DNA from: Hyphomicrobiales bacterium
GTDB taxonomy: Bacteria > Pseudomonadota > Alphaproteobacteria > Rhizobiales > NORP267
Assembly (NCBI GenBank): GCA_021775855.1
Contig: JAJFGZ010000011.1
Location: 1 to 36,951 of the forward strand
Reading direction: 5' to 3'
Length of the DNA stretch: 36,951 nt
In this document: piece by piece, positions 6,670 to 17,105 of the stretch
Numbering within the stretch: position 1 is the first letter of the stretch
Layout of the letters: the number at the start of each line of letters is the position of its first letter
Position numbers and translations under genes: made by a program
The notes under the pieces: model-generated
Told to the model about the DNA's origin: nothing
Databases searched by the model: none
The model's input: the letters and a program-made list of their open reading frames with translations, nothing else

Positions 6670-8112
6670 ATGGCATCAACAATCAAATCCAACTTGATCG
6701 GCGGCGAGTGGCTGAAGGCCGATCAGGCAAACGACAATATCAACCCGTCGGATATCAGCGACGTCGTAGACGCTTTCGCGTCTGCGAGCGCCAGGGATAC
6801 GGACGCGGCCATCGCCTCCGCGCGCCTGGCGCTTCCCGGATGGTCGCTGTCCAACCCCCAGGACCGCGCCACCATCCTGACCAATATCGGCAACGAGATT
6901 ATCGCCCGCAGCGCCGAGCTTGGGGAATTGCTGGCCCGCGAAGAGGGCAAGACCCGCCCTGAAGGGGTCGGCGAAGTAATCCGCGCCGGGCAGATTTTCC
7001 AGTTCTTTGGCGGCGAAGCTGTGCGTCTGTCCGGCGAGAAAATCGCCTCCACCCGCCCGGGCGTGGAGGTCGAGGTGACCCGCGAACCGGTTGGCATTGT
7101 CGGCATCATCACGCCGTGGAATTTCCCGATTGCGATCCCCGCCTGGAAAATCGCCCCGGCGCTTTGTTACGGCAACTGCGTTGTCTTCAAACCGGCCAAC
7201 CTTGTTCCCGGCTCCGCCTGGGCGCTGGCCGATATCATTGCCCGATCCGGCTTCCCGGACGGTGTTTTCAACCTGGTCATGGGCAGCGGGGCTATTGTGG
7301 GCGAAGCTATCCTCTCTTCCCCCGATATCAACGCCGTGAGTTTCACAGGCTCCGTCGAGACCGGCCGTCGCGTCGCCGCAAAATGCGTCGAGGGCTTCAA
7401 AAAAGTACAACTGGAGATGGGCGGTAAAAACCCGTTCATTGTGCTCGACGACGCCGATCTCGACATCGCCGTCAACTGCGCGGTCAACGGTGCATTTTTT
7501 TCAACTGGGCAGCGCTGCACCGCGTCGTCGCGCCTGATCGTGACCGAGGGCATCCACGACAGGTTTGTGGAGGCAACCATCGCCGCGCTTAAAAATCTGA
7601 ACGTTGGCCACGCCTTGAGCGACGATACCCAGATTGGCCCGGCGGTTGACGAGAGCCAACTGGGGCAAGACCTCAAATATATCGAAATCGGCAAGGGCGA
7701 AGGCGCGAAACTCGCCTGGGGCGGCGAGCGGCTCAATAGAGACACCGAAGGCTTTTATATCCAGCCGGCTTTGTTCACCGAAACCAGCAACGATATGCGG
7801 ATCAACCGCGAAGAGATTTTCGGCCCGGTCGCTTCCGTCATCCGAGTCGCGGATTACGACGAAGCGCTTGCTGTCGCCAACGACACGGCATTTGGCCTCT
7901 CGTCGGGCATCGCCACGTCCTCGCTGAAACACGCATCGCACTTCAAGCGCAATTCGGAGGCCGGCATGGTCATGGTCAACCTGGCGACTGCTGGCGTTGA
8001 TTACCATGTACCGTTCGGTGGCCGCAAAGGCTCCAGCTACGGCCCGCGCGAACAGGGCCGCTACGCCGCCGAATTCTATACCAGCGTGAAGACGGCCTAC
8101 ATCGCGCCGTAA
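6670..8112 (+). CDS. NAD(P)-dependent aldehyde dehydrogenase, 2-oxoglutarate-semialdehyde dehydrogenase-like
   Basis: A 480-residue cytosolic aldehyde dehydrogenase. Catalytic and cofactor residues are all present: Asn151 in TPWNF, Lys174 in VVFKPA, Glu249 in LEMGGKNP, and the nucleophile Cys283 in TGQRC. The N terminus (NLIGGEWL, then DNINPSD) and overall pattern are closest, from memory, to the 2-oxoglutarate-semialdehyde (2,5-dioxovalerate) dehydrogenases of sugar-acid and hydroxyproline catabolism. Succinate-semialdehyde and other small-aldehyde dehydrogenases are alternatives. Start ATG 6670 has GAGG upstream. It is divergent from a ThDP-dependent 2-oxoacid enzyme, which suggests a 2-oxoacid to aldehyde to carboxylate pathway. 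No sugar-acid dehydratase or transporter is in the window to fix the substrate. Confidence 0.9.
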   Translation: MASTIKSNLIGGEWLKADQANDNINPSDISDVVDAFASASARDTDAAIASARLALPGWSLSNPQDRATILTNIGNEIIARSAELGELLAREEGKTRPEGVGEVIRAGQIFQFFGGEAVRLSGEKIASTRPGVEVEVTREPVGIVGIITPWNFPIAIPAWKIAPALCYGNCVVFKPANLVPGSAWALADIIARSGFPDGVFNLVMGSGAIVGEAILSSPDINAVSFTGSVETGRRVAAKCVEGFKKVQLEMGGKNPFIVLDDADLDIAVNCAVNGAFFSTGQRCTASSRLIVTEGIHDRFVEATIAALKNLNVGHALSDDTQIGPAVDESQLGQDLKYIEIGKGEGAKLAWGGERLNRDTEGFYIQPALFTETSNDMRINREEIFGPVASVIRVADYDEALAVANDTAFGLSSGIATSSLKHASHFKRNSEAGMVMVNLATAGVDYHVPFGGRKGSSYGPREQGRYAAEFYTSVKTAYIAP

Positions 8113-8122
8113 CCACGACGCC

Positions 8123-8206
8123 ATTCCGGACAGTGTGAGCCCGAATGGGCACATCGTGTGATCCGGAATCCAGCGCAACAAGTGGCGAAGCTCCTCTGGA
8201 TTCCGG
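8123..8206. repeat. Multi-arm palindromic intergenic element (REP-like)
   Basis: Three complementary arms lie between the convergent aldehyde dehydrogenase and cupin genes. ATTCCGGA at 8123-8130 pairs with TCCGGAAT at 8162-8169. The overlapping CCGGAATCCAG at 8163-8173 instead pairs perfectly with CTGGATTCCGG at 8196-8206. A smaller inner hairpin around 8134-8154 (TGTGAGCCC with GGGCACA, slightly bulged) lies inside the first arm. There is no T tract. It may be an interspersed palindromic repeat or a bidirectional terminator; no second copy is seen in this window. Confidence 0.45.
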
Positions 8207-8240
8207 TGTGCTCCTGAATGACCGGGATTATTGTCAGTGC

Positions 8241-8711
8241 CTAGACCGGCGACCCGTCTTTGCGGGTGAAGCGCACTTTCTCATAGCGGCCTGCATGGCT
8301 ATGAAGGTCCACGTCGGGATAATTGCCTTCATCCAGCATATCGCGGGTTCCCACCTCAAGAATGACGGCTGGCTGGTCCGTCCGGTTCTGGATGCAATGG
8401 CCATCCTCGACCCCCGCCGGAAATCCGGCGGTCATGCCAGCACCCAACACCTGCTCCCCGGCGTCAGAAATCAGAACCACTTTGCCGGAGACCACGTAGA
8501 CGAATTCGTCTTCATGGCTATGCCAGTGCCGCAGCGCCGATGCCGATCCGGGCGCAAGTTCGGTCAGGTTCACGCCAAACTGAGTCAGGCCGAGCGGCGC
8601 ACCCAAGACGCGTTTTGTTCGCCCCTTGGTCACCTTGTCGAAAGGCGGCGGGTACCCGCCTCTGGCGCGCGATTCAATGTCGTTGGGGTCCAGTGCGGGT
8701 AAATCTGCCAT
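8241..8711 (-). CDS. Cupin-domain protein
   Basis: A 156-residue single-domain cupin. The first cupin motif (RHWHSHEDEFVYVVSG, about residues 61-76) supplies His62, His64, His66 and Glu69 as likely metal ligands. The second motif follows around GAGMTAGFPAGVEDGHCIQN (about 91-110), with a His near its end. The C-terminal part (DVDLHSHAGRYEKVRFTRKDG) is typical of uncharacterised cupins near catabolic genes, some of which bind or act on sugar acids or small carboxylates. It is convergent with the aldehyde dehydrogenase and divergent from a PPOX-family gene (87-base gap). No reaction can be assigned. Confidence 0.85.
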   Translation of the reverse strand: MADLPALDPNDIESRARGGYPPPFDKVTKGRTKRVLGAPLGLTQFGVNLTELAPGSASALRHWHSHEDEFVYVVSGKVVLISDAGEQVLGAGMTAGFPAGVEDGHCIQNRTDQPAVILEVGTRDMLDEGNYPDVDLHSHAGRYEKVRFTRKDGSPV

Positions 8712-8798
8712 GTCATGATCTCTTGAATTTTTGTTGGTTGTAGAATTGCCTCAGCCTAACATATTAGTCAGCGAGCCAAATGAAATTCAGGAACAGCT

Positions 8799-9401
8799 AT
8801 GACAAAATGGGCAGATATCGTTTTCACCGATGCGGTGCGCGCCGCACAAGAGAAATACGGCACGCGGGATTTCAACACCCGTCTGGAATTGAGCGACCGG
8901 ACCCCGGATCTGGATGAATTTATCATGGGCTTTATCCGGAGCCGCGACTCCATTTATTTCGGAACTGCGTCCGCGTCAGGGCGCCCCTATATCCAGCACC
9001 GCGGCGGGGAAGCTGGGTTTACCAAGGTACTGGATTCCAGGACCCTGGGCATTGCCGAGTATCCCGGCAACAAACAGCTGATCACCACCGGTAATCTTAC
9101 CGAAAACTCCCAGGCGTTCATCTTTTTGATGGATTACCCGAGCCGCCAGCGGGTCAAGCTCTGGGGCCGCGCGGATATTGTCGATGACCCTGAATTCATA
9201 AAATCTGTTGGCGACGAAATCCCCGGCCGCCACCAGCCCGAACGGGCGCTCCGCTTCCGCATCGACGCCTGGGACATCAACTGCCCCAAATACATCACCC
9301 CGCGCTACACCGAAGCCGACGTCGCCCGCGCCACCGAGAAAATGCGGGACCGGATTGCGGAACTGGAGGCGGAGAATTCACGGTTGAAAGAGCAAAATTA
9401 A
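8799..9401 (+). CDS. Pyridoxamine 5'-phosphate oxidase (PPOX) family flavin-type protein
   Basis: A 200-residue split-barrel protein of the PPOX/FMN-binding family. The core (SIYFGTASASGRPYIQHRGGEAGFTKVLD, about 49-77, then NLTENSQAFIFLMDYPSRQRVKLWGRADIVDD) matches uncharacterised pyridoxamine-oxidase-like proteins rather than true PdxH, whose substrate-binding C terminus is missing. The last 22 residues (EKMRDRIAELEAENSRLKEQN) form a heptad-like coiled coil, which may support oligomerisation. The ATG at 8799 is preceded by AGGA at normal spacing. It is divergent from the cupin gene. Members bind FMN or F420 or act in detoxification, but no specific activity can be stated here. Confidence 0.85.
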   Translation: MTKWADIVFTDAVRAAQEKYGTRDFNTRLELSDRTPDLDEFIMGFIRSRDSIYFGTASASGRPYIQHRGGEAGFTKVLDSRTLGIAEYPGNKQLITTGNLTENSQAFIFLMDYPSRQRVKLWGRADIVDDPEFIKSVGDEIPGRHQPERALRFRIDAWDINCPKYITPRYTEADVARATEKMRDRIAELEAENSRLKEQN

Positions 9402-9455
9402 ATCCCCGGCGTGGGGGCGTAAAACACCCACTCCCCGGATTCTCAACGAACGCCG

Positions 9456-10217
9456 TCAGCAGGCATCCTTGACATAGGCGTCACGGGAGCCCGCATCGCG
9501 CATTTCATCGCGAATACTTTCTGCCTGGCCCTGCGAATAGGGGCCTTCGACGACGCAGTAAAAGCCGTTGCGGAAATTCGGATAGCCCGGATCGCTGGTG
9601 TCAACAACAAAGCCGCCATACTGGTTGGTCGCCTGTTGCGCATCCTGCCGGTCGGTGCCGCAAAGCGCGATGGCATACCAACCACAGGTTCCCCCGCCGG
9701 AATTCTGGCCCCCGCCGGAATTTTGGCCACCTTTGACGCCGCCATTGTTACCACCGGCATTCTGATTGCCCGCCCCGCCTTTACTGCCGGCGTTTCCGCT
9801 GCTGTTGCCCGAGGCTGCCTCCTGGAGGATTGATTCGTGCACATATCCCCTTAGATACGGTTGGTTTAGACTGCTGGAATATTGTCTGAGCGCATCCTTG
9901 GTCTGGTCTCCAGGCACGCCATCGACTGGTCCCGCGTTATATCCATAGCTGTTCAGCAACCGCTGGATGTCCTGGACTGTGGAACGCGACAGTGCGCTCA
10001 ACGCGGCCTGATCGGCGGCAGGAACAACAGATTTCGCGAGAAGAATAACGCCGGGATTCTGCCCGACATTCAAATCTGCATAGTTTCCGGCTGGACTAAA
10101 GTTCGCTTCGCCAGCGTGAGCAAGATTGGGCAAAGACATCAGCGCAATGACCGCACCAAATGCCAACGCGAGCCTAGTTCCAAGTTGTAGAACCAAATAT
10201 TTTTTTGTGCTTGGCAT
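9456..10217 (-). CDS. Secreted peptidoglycan-binding / SPOR-like protein with Gly-Asn-rich linker
   Basis: A 253-residue exported protein. Residues 1-35 are a signal peptide ending in AHA. Residues about 80-120 form a PG_binding_1-like domain (VQDIQRLLNSYGYNAGPVDGVPGDQTKDALRQY). Residues about 126-166 form a Gly/Asn/Ser-rich linker, partly encoded by two 18-base tandem copies at 9692-9727. The C-terminal part (168-253) resembles a SPOR-type domain and has four Cys (168, 176, 221 and 253) that could form disulfides. I chose the ATG at 10217 over the upstream ATG at 10253 because GGGAG precedes it at good spacing and the signal peptide follows. The probable location is the periplasm, attached to septal or denuded peptidoglycan; this is inferred from domains only. 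Confidence 0.7.
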   Translation of the reverse strand: MPSTKKYLVLQLGTRLALAFGAVIALMSLPNLAHAGEANFSPAGNYADLNVGQNPGVILLAKSVVPAADQAALSALSRSTVQDIQRLLNSYGYNAGPVDGVPGDQTKDALRQYSSSLNQPYLRGYVHESILQEAASGNSSGNAGSKGGAGNQNAGGNNGGVKGGQNSGGGQNSGGGTCGWYAIALCGTDRQDAQQATNQYGGFVVDTSDPGYPNFRNGFYCVVEGPYSQGQAESIRDEMRDAGSRDAYVKDAC

Positions 10218-10448
10218 GACCGAATTCTCCCTGATCAGCATACTGAATACCAACCTAGTCGTAATCGATTTGAGATTGCAAGATCGCAGGCCAATTCCCT
10301 ACGGGACGAAGCGCCCCACCACAATGAAATAGCGGATTAACACCTGAGTTAATTACAATCGGCCCGTATCCCGTGTTGGAAAAACCCCTGACAAAATTCG
10401 GTTTGGACAATTCACAGTTTCAGGACAATTAGCGTGGTAAAATGGCTC

Positions 10449-12492
<2,044 letters not shown>

Positions 12493-12501
12493 AATGTGTT
12501 T

Positions 12502-12530
12502 ATCATGGAGGATAGGGCGCCGTAACTCAA
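12502..12530 (-). promoter_or_regulatory. Candidate thiC promoter
   Basis: On the minus strand TTGAGT (12530-12525) is followed after 17 bases by CATGAT (12507-12502). The implied transcription start is close to 12495, just before the riboswitch P1 stem at 12492, which fits a riboswitch-controlled transcript. The -10 match is only moderate. Confidence 0.4.
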
Positions 12531-12552
12531 GGGCAGAGCCGATCATTTATTT

Positions 12553-14124
12553 TTAATTGGCATCGCCCCACGCGGCTTTCGCCGTGGCATACATTTCGCG
12601 TCCCGTCTCCCCGAATTCAATCAAGAACAGCCCCCTGCGCCCGGTCTCAAAGACGACCGGCACCACAATCCACTTGGCGTTTTCAAGAAGCTGCAGATTG
12701 TATTCGCGATCCTCGGGCGTGTCGGAAAGCCCCATCAGATATTGGTTGGGCAGGATCAACGCGCCAACACCGCGCAGCGGAACACTGGCGGACGTATCGT
12801 CTACGCGCGTCATAAGCGACGGGAAATTCGTAACGGGACCGTCCGGCTGGGCCTCCGGGGGCGTATAGGTATATGTCACAGTATGCGACGCCGGCAGGCC
12901 GGAATCTTCGTTCTTGGCTATTTCAATAGCGAGACTGGATTCGGGACCCGACATTTGCGCATCGAATCGCAATATATTGTCGTTTCCAGCAAGCGACCAA
13001 CTGACGCGGCCGGCAACCCGGTCGTCCTGCTGCCCTTCGGCGGCGTTACCCTCGATCAACAAAAAAGCGTCCGGTGGCGCGGGAGAAGCGGCGGGTGGAG
13101 GCGTTTGGCTTTGAACGACGGTCGTCGTGGGTGGTGTTTCGATCGTCGTGGGCGGTACAGGTTGCGACGGTTCCACAACCGTAACACCCGGAGATTCTAC
13201 TGCAGGCGCCTCGGGTTCAGGCGTTTCGGGTGGCGCACTGGCGACCTGCACGGGCGCATCATTGACAGGCGCATTGGAATCATTGTCGCCCCCCTCCCCA
13301 GCAACGGTTTGAGGCGTGGCCTCATCCACAGGCGGCAACATTGAATCTGAGGAATCTGAATCAACACCGGCCACATTTTCGCTGTCAGCCGAAGGCGCCG
13401 TGGACATCCCCCAAAGCCCGGTCAACTCACCAATCTTGTCGCTGGCCATTGTTGAATACTCGCCAACCACCCGAATAACGGGGCCGGCATAGGCATCGAG
13501 ATTATCCCGCTGCCAATAACCGACGCCAGCGAGGATCGCCAGAAGCAGGATAAACACGACGAAAATATTTCTTGCACCGCTTCGTTTTTCCGTCGGTCCG
13601 TTCGCCACGCGTTCACCGGACTTTGGTGGGCGCAGATAGCCACCGTTTGGCGTTGACCCAGTTGAAGCGGCGACCGGGATGCGCGGATTAACGGATGACG
13701 CGCGCTGCGGCGGCGCCACGTAAGCCCCGGCCTGAGGCGATGGGCTTGTTTCAGGCGCGCCGTTATTCGCCGCCTCAGAAGGAGCAGCTTCGTCAGGTGC
13801 TTCACCGGCATCCTTAATCGTTTCCGGCACGACCACGCTCGGCGGTATCGGCCGGTCTTCGGACTTTTGCACCGGTAAGGTCGGTTCGATTTTCGGCGCT
13901 GCACCCGAAACAATATCGACCGACGCCGCTTCGATTTTTGCAATCGCGTCGTCAAGAGTTTTACGGTGTTGATCCGCAATCGGCGCAGACTTATCAGGAT
14001 CAAGTCCAGCCAACTGGGATTCCAGCACCTTCCGAACACGGTCGTACAATGCCCGCCGGGCGTCCGCGTCTTCGATACCCTGTTGCGCAATCGCGCCAGT
14101 TAAAATTTTGTAATAATCCGCCAT
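12553..14124 (-). CDS. Single-pass membrane protein with Pro/Ala-rich regions, unknown function
   Basis: A 523-residue protein. The N-terminal 70 residues (MADYYKILTGAIAQQ, then DARRALYDRVRKVLESQL and LDDAIAKIEA) form a conserved alphaproteobacterial motif that I recall from hypothetical proteins sometimes mislabelled as CheA-like kinases. No kinase domain is visible. A Pro/Ala/Glu-rich low-complexity stretch (about 75-180) leads to one membrane helix (NIFVVFILLLAILAGVGYW, about 184-203). A second Pro/Thr-rich linker follows (about 290-355). The C-terminal 170 residues look folded and extracytoplasmic (beta-rich, ending EFGETGREMYATAKAAWGDAN). An N-in, C-out topology is inferred. Upstream is a perfect 11-base inverted repeat. 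Function is unknown; a role in the cell envelope is plausible. Confidence 0.75.
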   Translation of the reverse strand: MADYYKILTGAIAQQGIEDADARRALYDRVRKVLESQLAGLDPDKSAPIADQHRKTLDDAIAKIEAASVDIVSGAAPKIEPTLPVQKSEDRPIPPSVVVPETIKDAGEAPDEAAPSEAANNGAPETSPSPQAGAYVAPPQRASSVNPRIPVAASTGSTPNGGYLRPPKSGERVANGPTEKRSGARNIFVVFILLLAILAGVGYWQRDNLDAYAGPVIRVVGEYSTMASDKIGELTGLWGMSTAPSADSENVAGVDSDSSDSMLPPVDEATPQTVAGEGGDNDSNAPVNDAPVQVASAPPETPEPEAPAVESPGVTVVEPSQPVPPTTIETPPTTTVVQSQTPPPAASPAPPDAFLLIEGNAAEGQQDDRVAGRVSWSLAGNDNILRFDAQMSGPESSLAIEIAKNEDSGLPASHTVTYTYTPPEAQPDGPVTNFPSLMTRVDDTSASVPLRGVGALILPNQYLMGLSDTPEDREYNLQLLENAKWIVVPVVFETGRRGLFLIEFGETGREMYATAKAAWGDAN

Positions 14125-14166
14125 TTGTCGCCGCTGCAGAGACCAGAACTCAGCACATAATCCCCC

Positions 14167-14202
14167 CCTGAAATTGCTTGGCCTCTGGTCCGCAATTTCA
14201 GG
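14167..14202. promoter_or_regulatory. Inverted repeat upstream of the 523-residue membrane protein gene
   Basis: CCTGAAATTGC at 14167-14177 and GCAATTTCAGG at 14192-14202 are perfect 11-base inverted copies separated by 14 bases. The element lies 43 bases upstream of the ATG at 14124 (minus strand). Its symmetry and position suggest an operator or a 5'-leader hairpin. There is no following T tract, so it does not look like a terminator for the next gene. Confidence 0.4.
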
Positions 14203-14290
14203 CAGAAATGCATTTTAGCAATCATTTTCCCCACCCACCAGTCGCAAGAAGAGAAAATTAACAAAAGGTAAACGTCAAGAATTTACCGCT

Positions 14291-15574
14291 TCAACGCCGC
14301 GATACGGCACCGGCAAGCCGGGACCACCAGGCGTCTGGTTTGACCCTTTCACCGCGCCCCGATCGCCGGTCCCAAAATCGGGCCAAAGCCCTGAATCTAC
14401 TCGTTGCCAGTTTGAAGAACAGCCGGTCGCGCCAATTGTCGTAGGCTCGGTTAAACGGACAAACCCGCATACAGATCGCGCAATCGGTCCCGATCTTGAC
14501 CCAGTATCCGAAACATTTCTCGCAGTTTGCCGACCATTTTTTGACCCCGCGGACGGTCGACTGGTTTTGCCGTCGGGCGTCGGGCGGGCCATAGGGTAAA
14601 GCCTTCGGCGGGCAGGCATCGGCGCAGACCGTACAATTATTGCAATACTCCGTTATGCCGTGGCGTTTGGGTCGATCAATTTCGAGCGGCAGATTGGTGA
14701 AAATCTTGGAAAACCGGACCCTTGGCCCGAATTCCGGGGTGATCACCATCTGGTGTCGGCCGTATTCGCCAAGCCCGGCTTTGACCGCAAAAGGAATGAC
14801 CAGCCCTGTATCGTTCATTGACCCGACCGCCTCATACCCGAGATTGCGGATATAGGTCGTCAACTGAATAACGATCGCGGTCTCGTGGGAATATTCCCGC
14901 CCTGTCGCCGCGCCTGCCAGCGCCGATGGATAGGTTTGCACCAGGTCGCAGTCCATGGCATGGGCCATCACGATGACATGGGTCATCCCCTCCGGCAGAT
15001 CATGGGATACGTCCTTGAAGCCACGGATATCGACCCGCGATTCATAAATCCACCTGGTATCAAAATCCGTGATCCCGACCAGATCGGCACCAAACAATTT
15101 GGCCAGGTTTTTGATCTCGGTCGTGAGCGCGTGGGTGTCTTCAAATTCGAGCCGGTCTTTGGAGACCCGCGAATCCACCTCGACCGGAGCCTGGAAACCT
15201 TCCCGCTTGCCGTCTTTCGCCGAGCGTCCGGATACCATATCCGAAATCGCCCAGGATGCGTTGCGGAGGGCGATATCTTTCTGGCTAAAGCCGGCAGCGC
15301 GGCGGGGATACCCCGATCCCCGATGCCCCTTGAAAAAATTATCGGAAGCATCGGAGCGAATGGTTTCGTCCCAGAACGCCCGGCTAAACATATCGTCGCG
15401 TTGATTGAACGGCTTGAAATCATCGGTAATTTCGATCCCAGCCAGCCGGTCGCTGTCCGCGTATTTCGAGCGCCACGCAGCCCGCTGATCTTCGATTCCC
15501 GTCTCGGGCTGGCGATTGGCCGGCCAGCCCGTCGGCTGATCGGGCGCTGTCTGGTTATCGCGATCGCTTGACAT
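14291..15574 (-). CDS. Reductive-dehalogenase-like (RdhA/QueG superfamily) Fe-S protein
   Basis: A 427-residue protein with a corrinoid-binding-type core and a C-terminal double [4Fe-4S] ferredoxin module. Cys311, 314, 317 and 321 (CNNCTVCADACP) form the first cluster. Cys365, 368 and 372 (CAICMRVCP), with Cys351 or Cys354, form the second. The block KAGLGEYGRHQMVITPEFGPRVRFSKIFTNLPLEID is characteristic of RdhA-type proteins; QueG has the related GWIGKN form. There is no twin-arginine leader and no membrane anchor gene nearby, so it should be cytoplasmic, unlike respiratory dehalogenases. I chose ATG 15574 because GAGG precedes it; ATG 15589 adds five residues. Epoxyqueuosine reductase is the main alternative. 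The actual substrate is unknown. Confidence 0.7.
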   Translation of the reverse strand: MSSDRDNQTAPDQPTGWPANRQPETGIEDQRAAWRSKYADSDRLAGIEITDDFKPFNQRDDMFSRAFWDETIRSDASDNFFKGHRGSGYPRRAAGFSQKDIALRNASWAISDMVSGRSAKDGKREGFQAPVEVDSRVSKDRLEFEDTHALTTEIKNLAKLFGADLVGITDFDTRWIYESRVDIRGFKDVSHDLPEGMTHVIVMAHAMDCDLVQTYPSALAGAATGREYSHETAIVIQLTTYIRNLGYEAVGSMNDTGLVIPFAVKAGLGEYGRHQMVITPEFGPRVRFSKIFTNLPLEIDRPKRHGITEYCNNCTVCADACPPKALPYGPPDARRQNQSTVRGVKKWSANCEKCFGYWVKIGTDCAICMRVCPFNRAYDNWRDRLFFKLATSRFRALARFWDRRSGRGERVKPDAWWSRLAGAVSRR

Positions 15575-15619
15575 TACATCAGCCCTCATCCGCCAATCGA
15601 AATTATGCAGGTCTATGAT

Positions 15620-16912
15620 TTAGTCCGAAAACGGGTCGTGCACTAGAATTGTATCGTCGCGTTCGGGTGAAGTGGACAGTAACGCAACGGGGCATTCGAT
15701 TAACTCCTCGATGTGGCGCACATACTTGACCGCCTGGGCCGGAAGGTCTGCCCATGTGCGGGCCTCCACCGTCTCCCCGTCCCACCCTTCAAGGGTCTCG
15801 TAGATGGGCTCGATCCGGGCCTGCGCCCCTTGCGCCGACGGCAAATGGTCAATCTCATCGCCGTCCAGCCTGTATCCGACGCACACCTTGATTTCATCGA
15901 ACCCGTCCAGGATATCGAGTTTGGTCAGTGCGATTCCATCAATCCCGCTGGTCTTGATGGCCTGGCGGACGAGGACGGCATCGAACCAGCCGCACCGGCG
16001 CTGGCGCCCAGTCACGGTCCCGAATTCGTGGCCACGTTCGCCAAGTAATTGTCCAACCTCGTTATCCTCTTCGCTTGGAAACGGCCCCTGTCCGACCCGG
16101 GTCGTGTAGGCCTTGGTGATCCCAAGCACATAATTCAACGCCTGGGGCCCAATCCCGCTGCCAGTGGCGGCCTGCGCGGCAACGGTGTTTGACGACGTGA
16201 CAAACGGGTACGTGCCGTGGTCGATATCTAGCATCATGCCCTGCGCGCCCTCGAACAAGATTCGTTTCCCTGCCCGCCGTTTCTCGTCCAGCAACTGCCA
16301 GCAAACGTCCATATAAGGCAGAATTTTCGGCGCGATCTCACTCAAATCAGCAAACAGCCTGTCGCCATCAACTTCCGGTTCACCCAGCCCTCGCCGCAAG
16401 GCATTGTGATGGGAAACTGCGCGCGCCAACTTGTCCGGCAGGGATTTCAGGTTCTGTAAATCCATGACGCGGATGGCGCGTCGCCCAACCTTGTCCTCGT
16501 AGGCGGGACCGATTCCGCGTTTCGTGGTCCCAATCCGACCCTTACCGGCTGCCGCTTCACGGATCGCATCCAACTCGCCATGGAGTGGCAGAATCAACGT
16601 CGCATTCTCCGCAATCCGCAGATTGTCCGGAGTGATCGAGACACCCAGCTTCGCCAGATTTTCAATTTCGGCGGCCAGCGCCCAGGGGTCAATCACCACC
16701 CCGTTTCCGATGACTGCCAGTTTCCCTGGCCTAACAACGCCCGACGGTAACAGGCTCAATTTGTAGACCTTGCCGTCAATCACCAGAGTGTGACCGGCAT
16801 TGTGGCCTCCTTGGAACCGCACCACCACGTCGGCCCGCTCCGAGAGCCAGTCGACGATTTTGCCCTTGCCTTCATCTCCCCACTGGGACCCAACGACGAC
16901 TACGTTTGCCAT
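15620..16912 (-). CDS. purA: Adenylosuccinate synthetase PurA
   Basis: A 430-residue enzyme that condenses IMP and aspartate, using GTP, to adenylosuccinate in the first step from IMP to AMP. The N-terminal P-loop [11 protein letters not shown] (residues 8-18) with catalytic Asp13, and the GGHNAGHT motif with catalytic His41 near residue 41, are intact. GIGPAYEDK and [11 protein letters not shown] are further family signatures. Length is exactly typical. I used ATG 16912 ([10 protein letters not shown]); the frame runs 20 codons further upstream but without family sequence. The gene is divergent from an EamA transporter gene (about 190 bases between the ATGs) and lies upstream of the RdhA-like gene on the same strand. 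Confidence 0.98.
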   Translation of the reverse strand: MANVVVVGSQWGDEGKGKIVDWLSERADVVVRFQGGHNAGHTLVIDGKVYKLSLLPSGVVRPGKLAVIGNGVVIDPWALAAEIENLAKLGVSITPDNLRIAENATLILPLHGELDAIREAAAGKGRIGTTKRGIGPAYEDKVGRRAIRVMDLQNLKSLPDKLARAVSHHNALRRGLGEPEVDGDRLFADLSEIAPKILPYMDVCWQLLDEKRRAGKRILFEGAQGMMLDIDHGTYPFVTSSNTVAAQAATGSGIGPQALNYVLGITKAYTTRVGQGPFPSEEDNEVGQLLGERGHEFGTVTGRQRRCGWFDAVLVRQAIKTSGIDGIALTKLDILDGFDEIKVCVGYRLDGDEIDHLPSAQGAQARIEPIYETLEGWDGETVEARTWADLPAQAVKYVRHIEELIECPVALLSTSPERDDTILVHDPFSD

Positions 16913-17105
16913 TATTCCAACCCTTTGTCCGGTTTGCCGGGCCCGCCTGCAGACACGCGAACGGTCCAGCAAGAAATCCCGCCGGACCGTTGACGATGCT
17001 TACATTAGTCAGGCCCAATTTCCAAGAACCAGAGCGAGAGCCCGCTTATGGACAAGTTGACACAGAAGTGCGCATAGAGGGTCAAGGTTCAAAAAGGCAT
17101 TCCAT

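Noticed and set aside
6676-7410. Minus-strand frame of about 240 codons opposite the aldehyde dehydrogenase
   Set aside because: Antisense to intact ALDH motifs, Gly/Arg/Asp-rich without recognisable domains.
8145-8702. Plus-strand frame of about 185 codons opposite the cupin gene
   Set aside because: The cupin on the minus strand carries the metal-binding His/Glu motif and is the real gene; the plus frame has no domain.
9692-9727. Two 18-base tandem copies, considered as a repeat array or CRISPR
   Set aside because: Only two copies with no spacers. They encode SGGGQN twice in the linker of a secreted protein, so they are a coding microrepeat.
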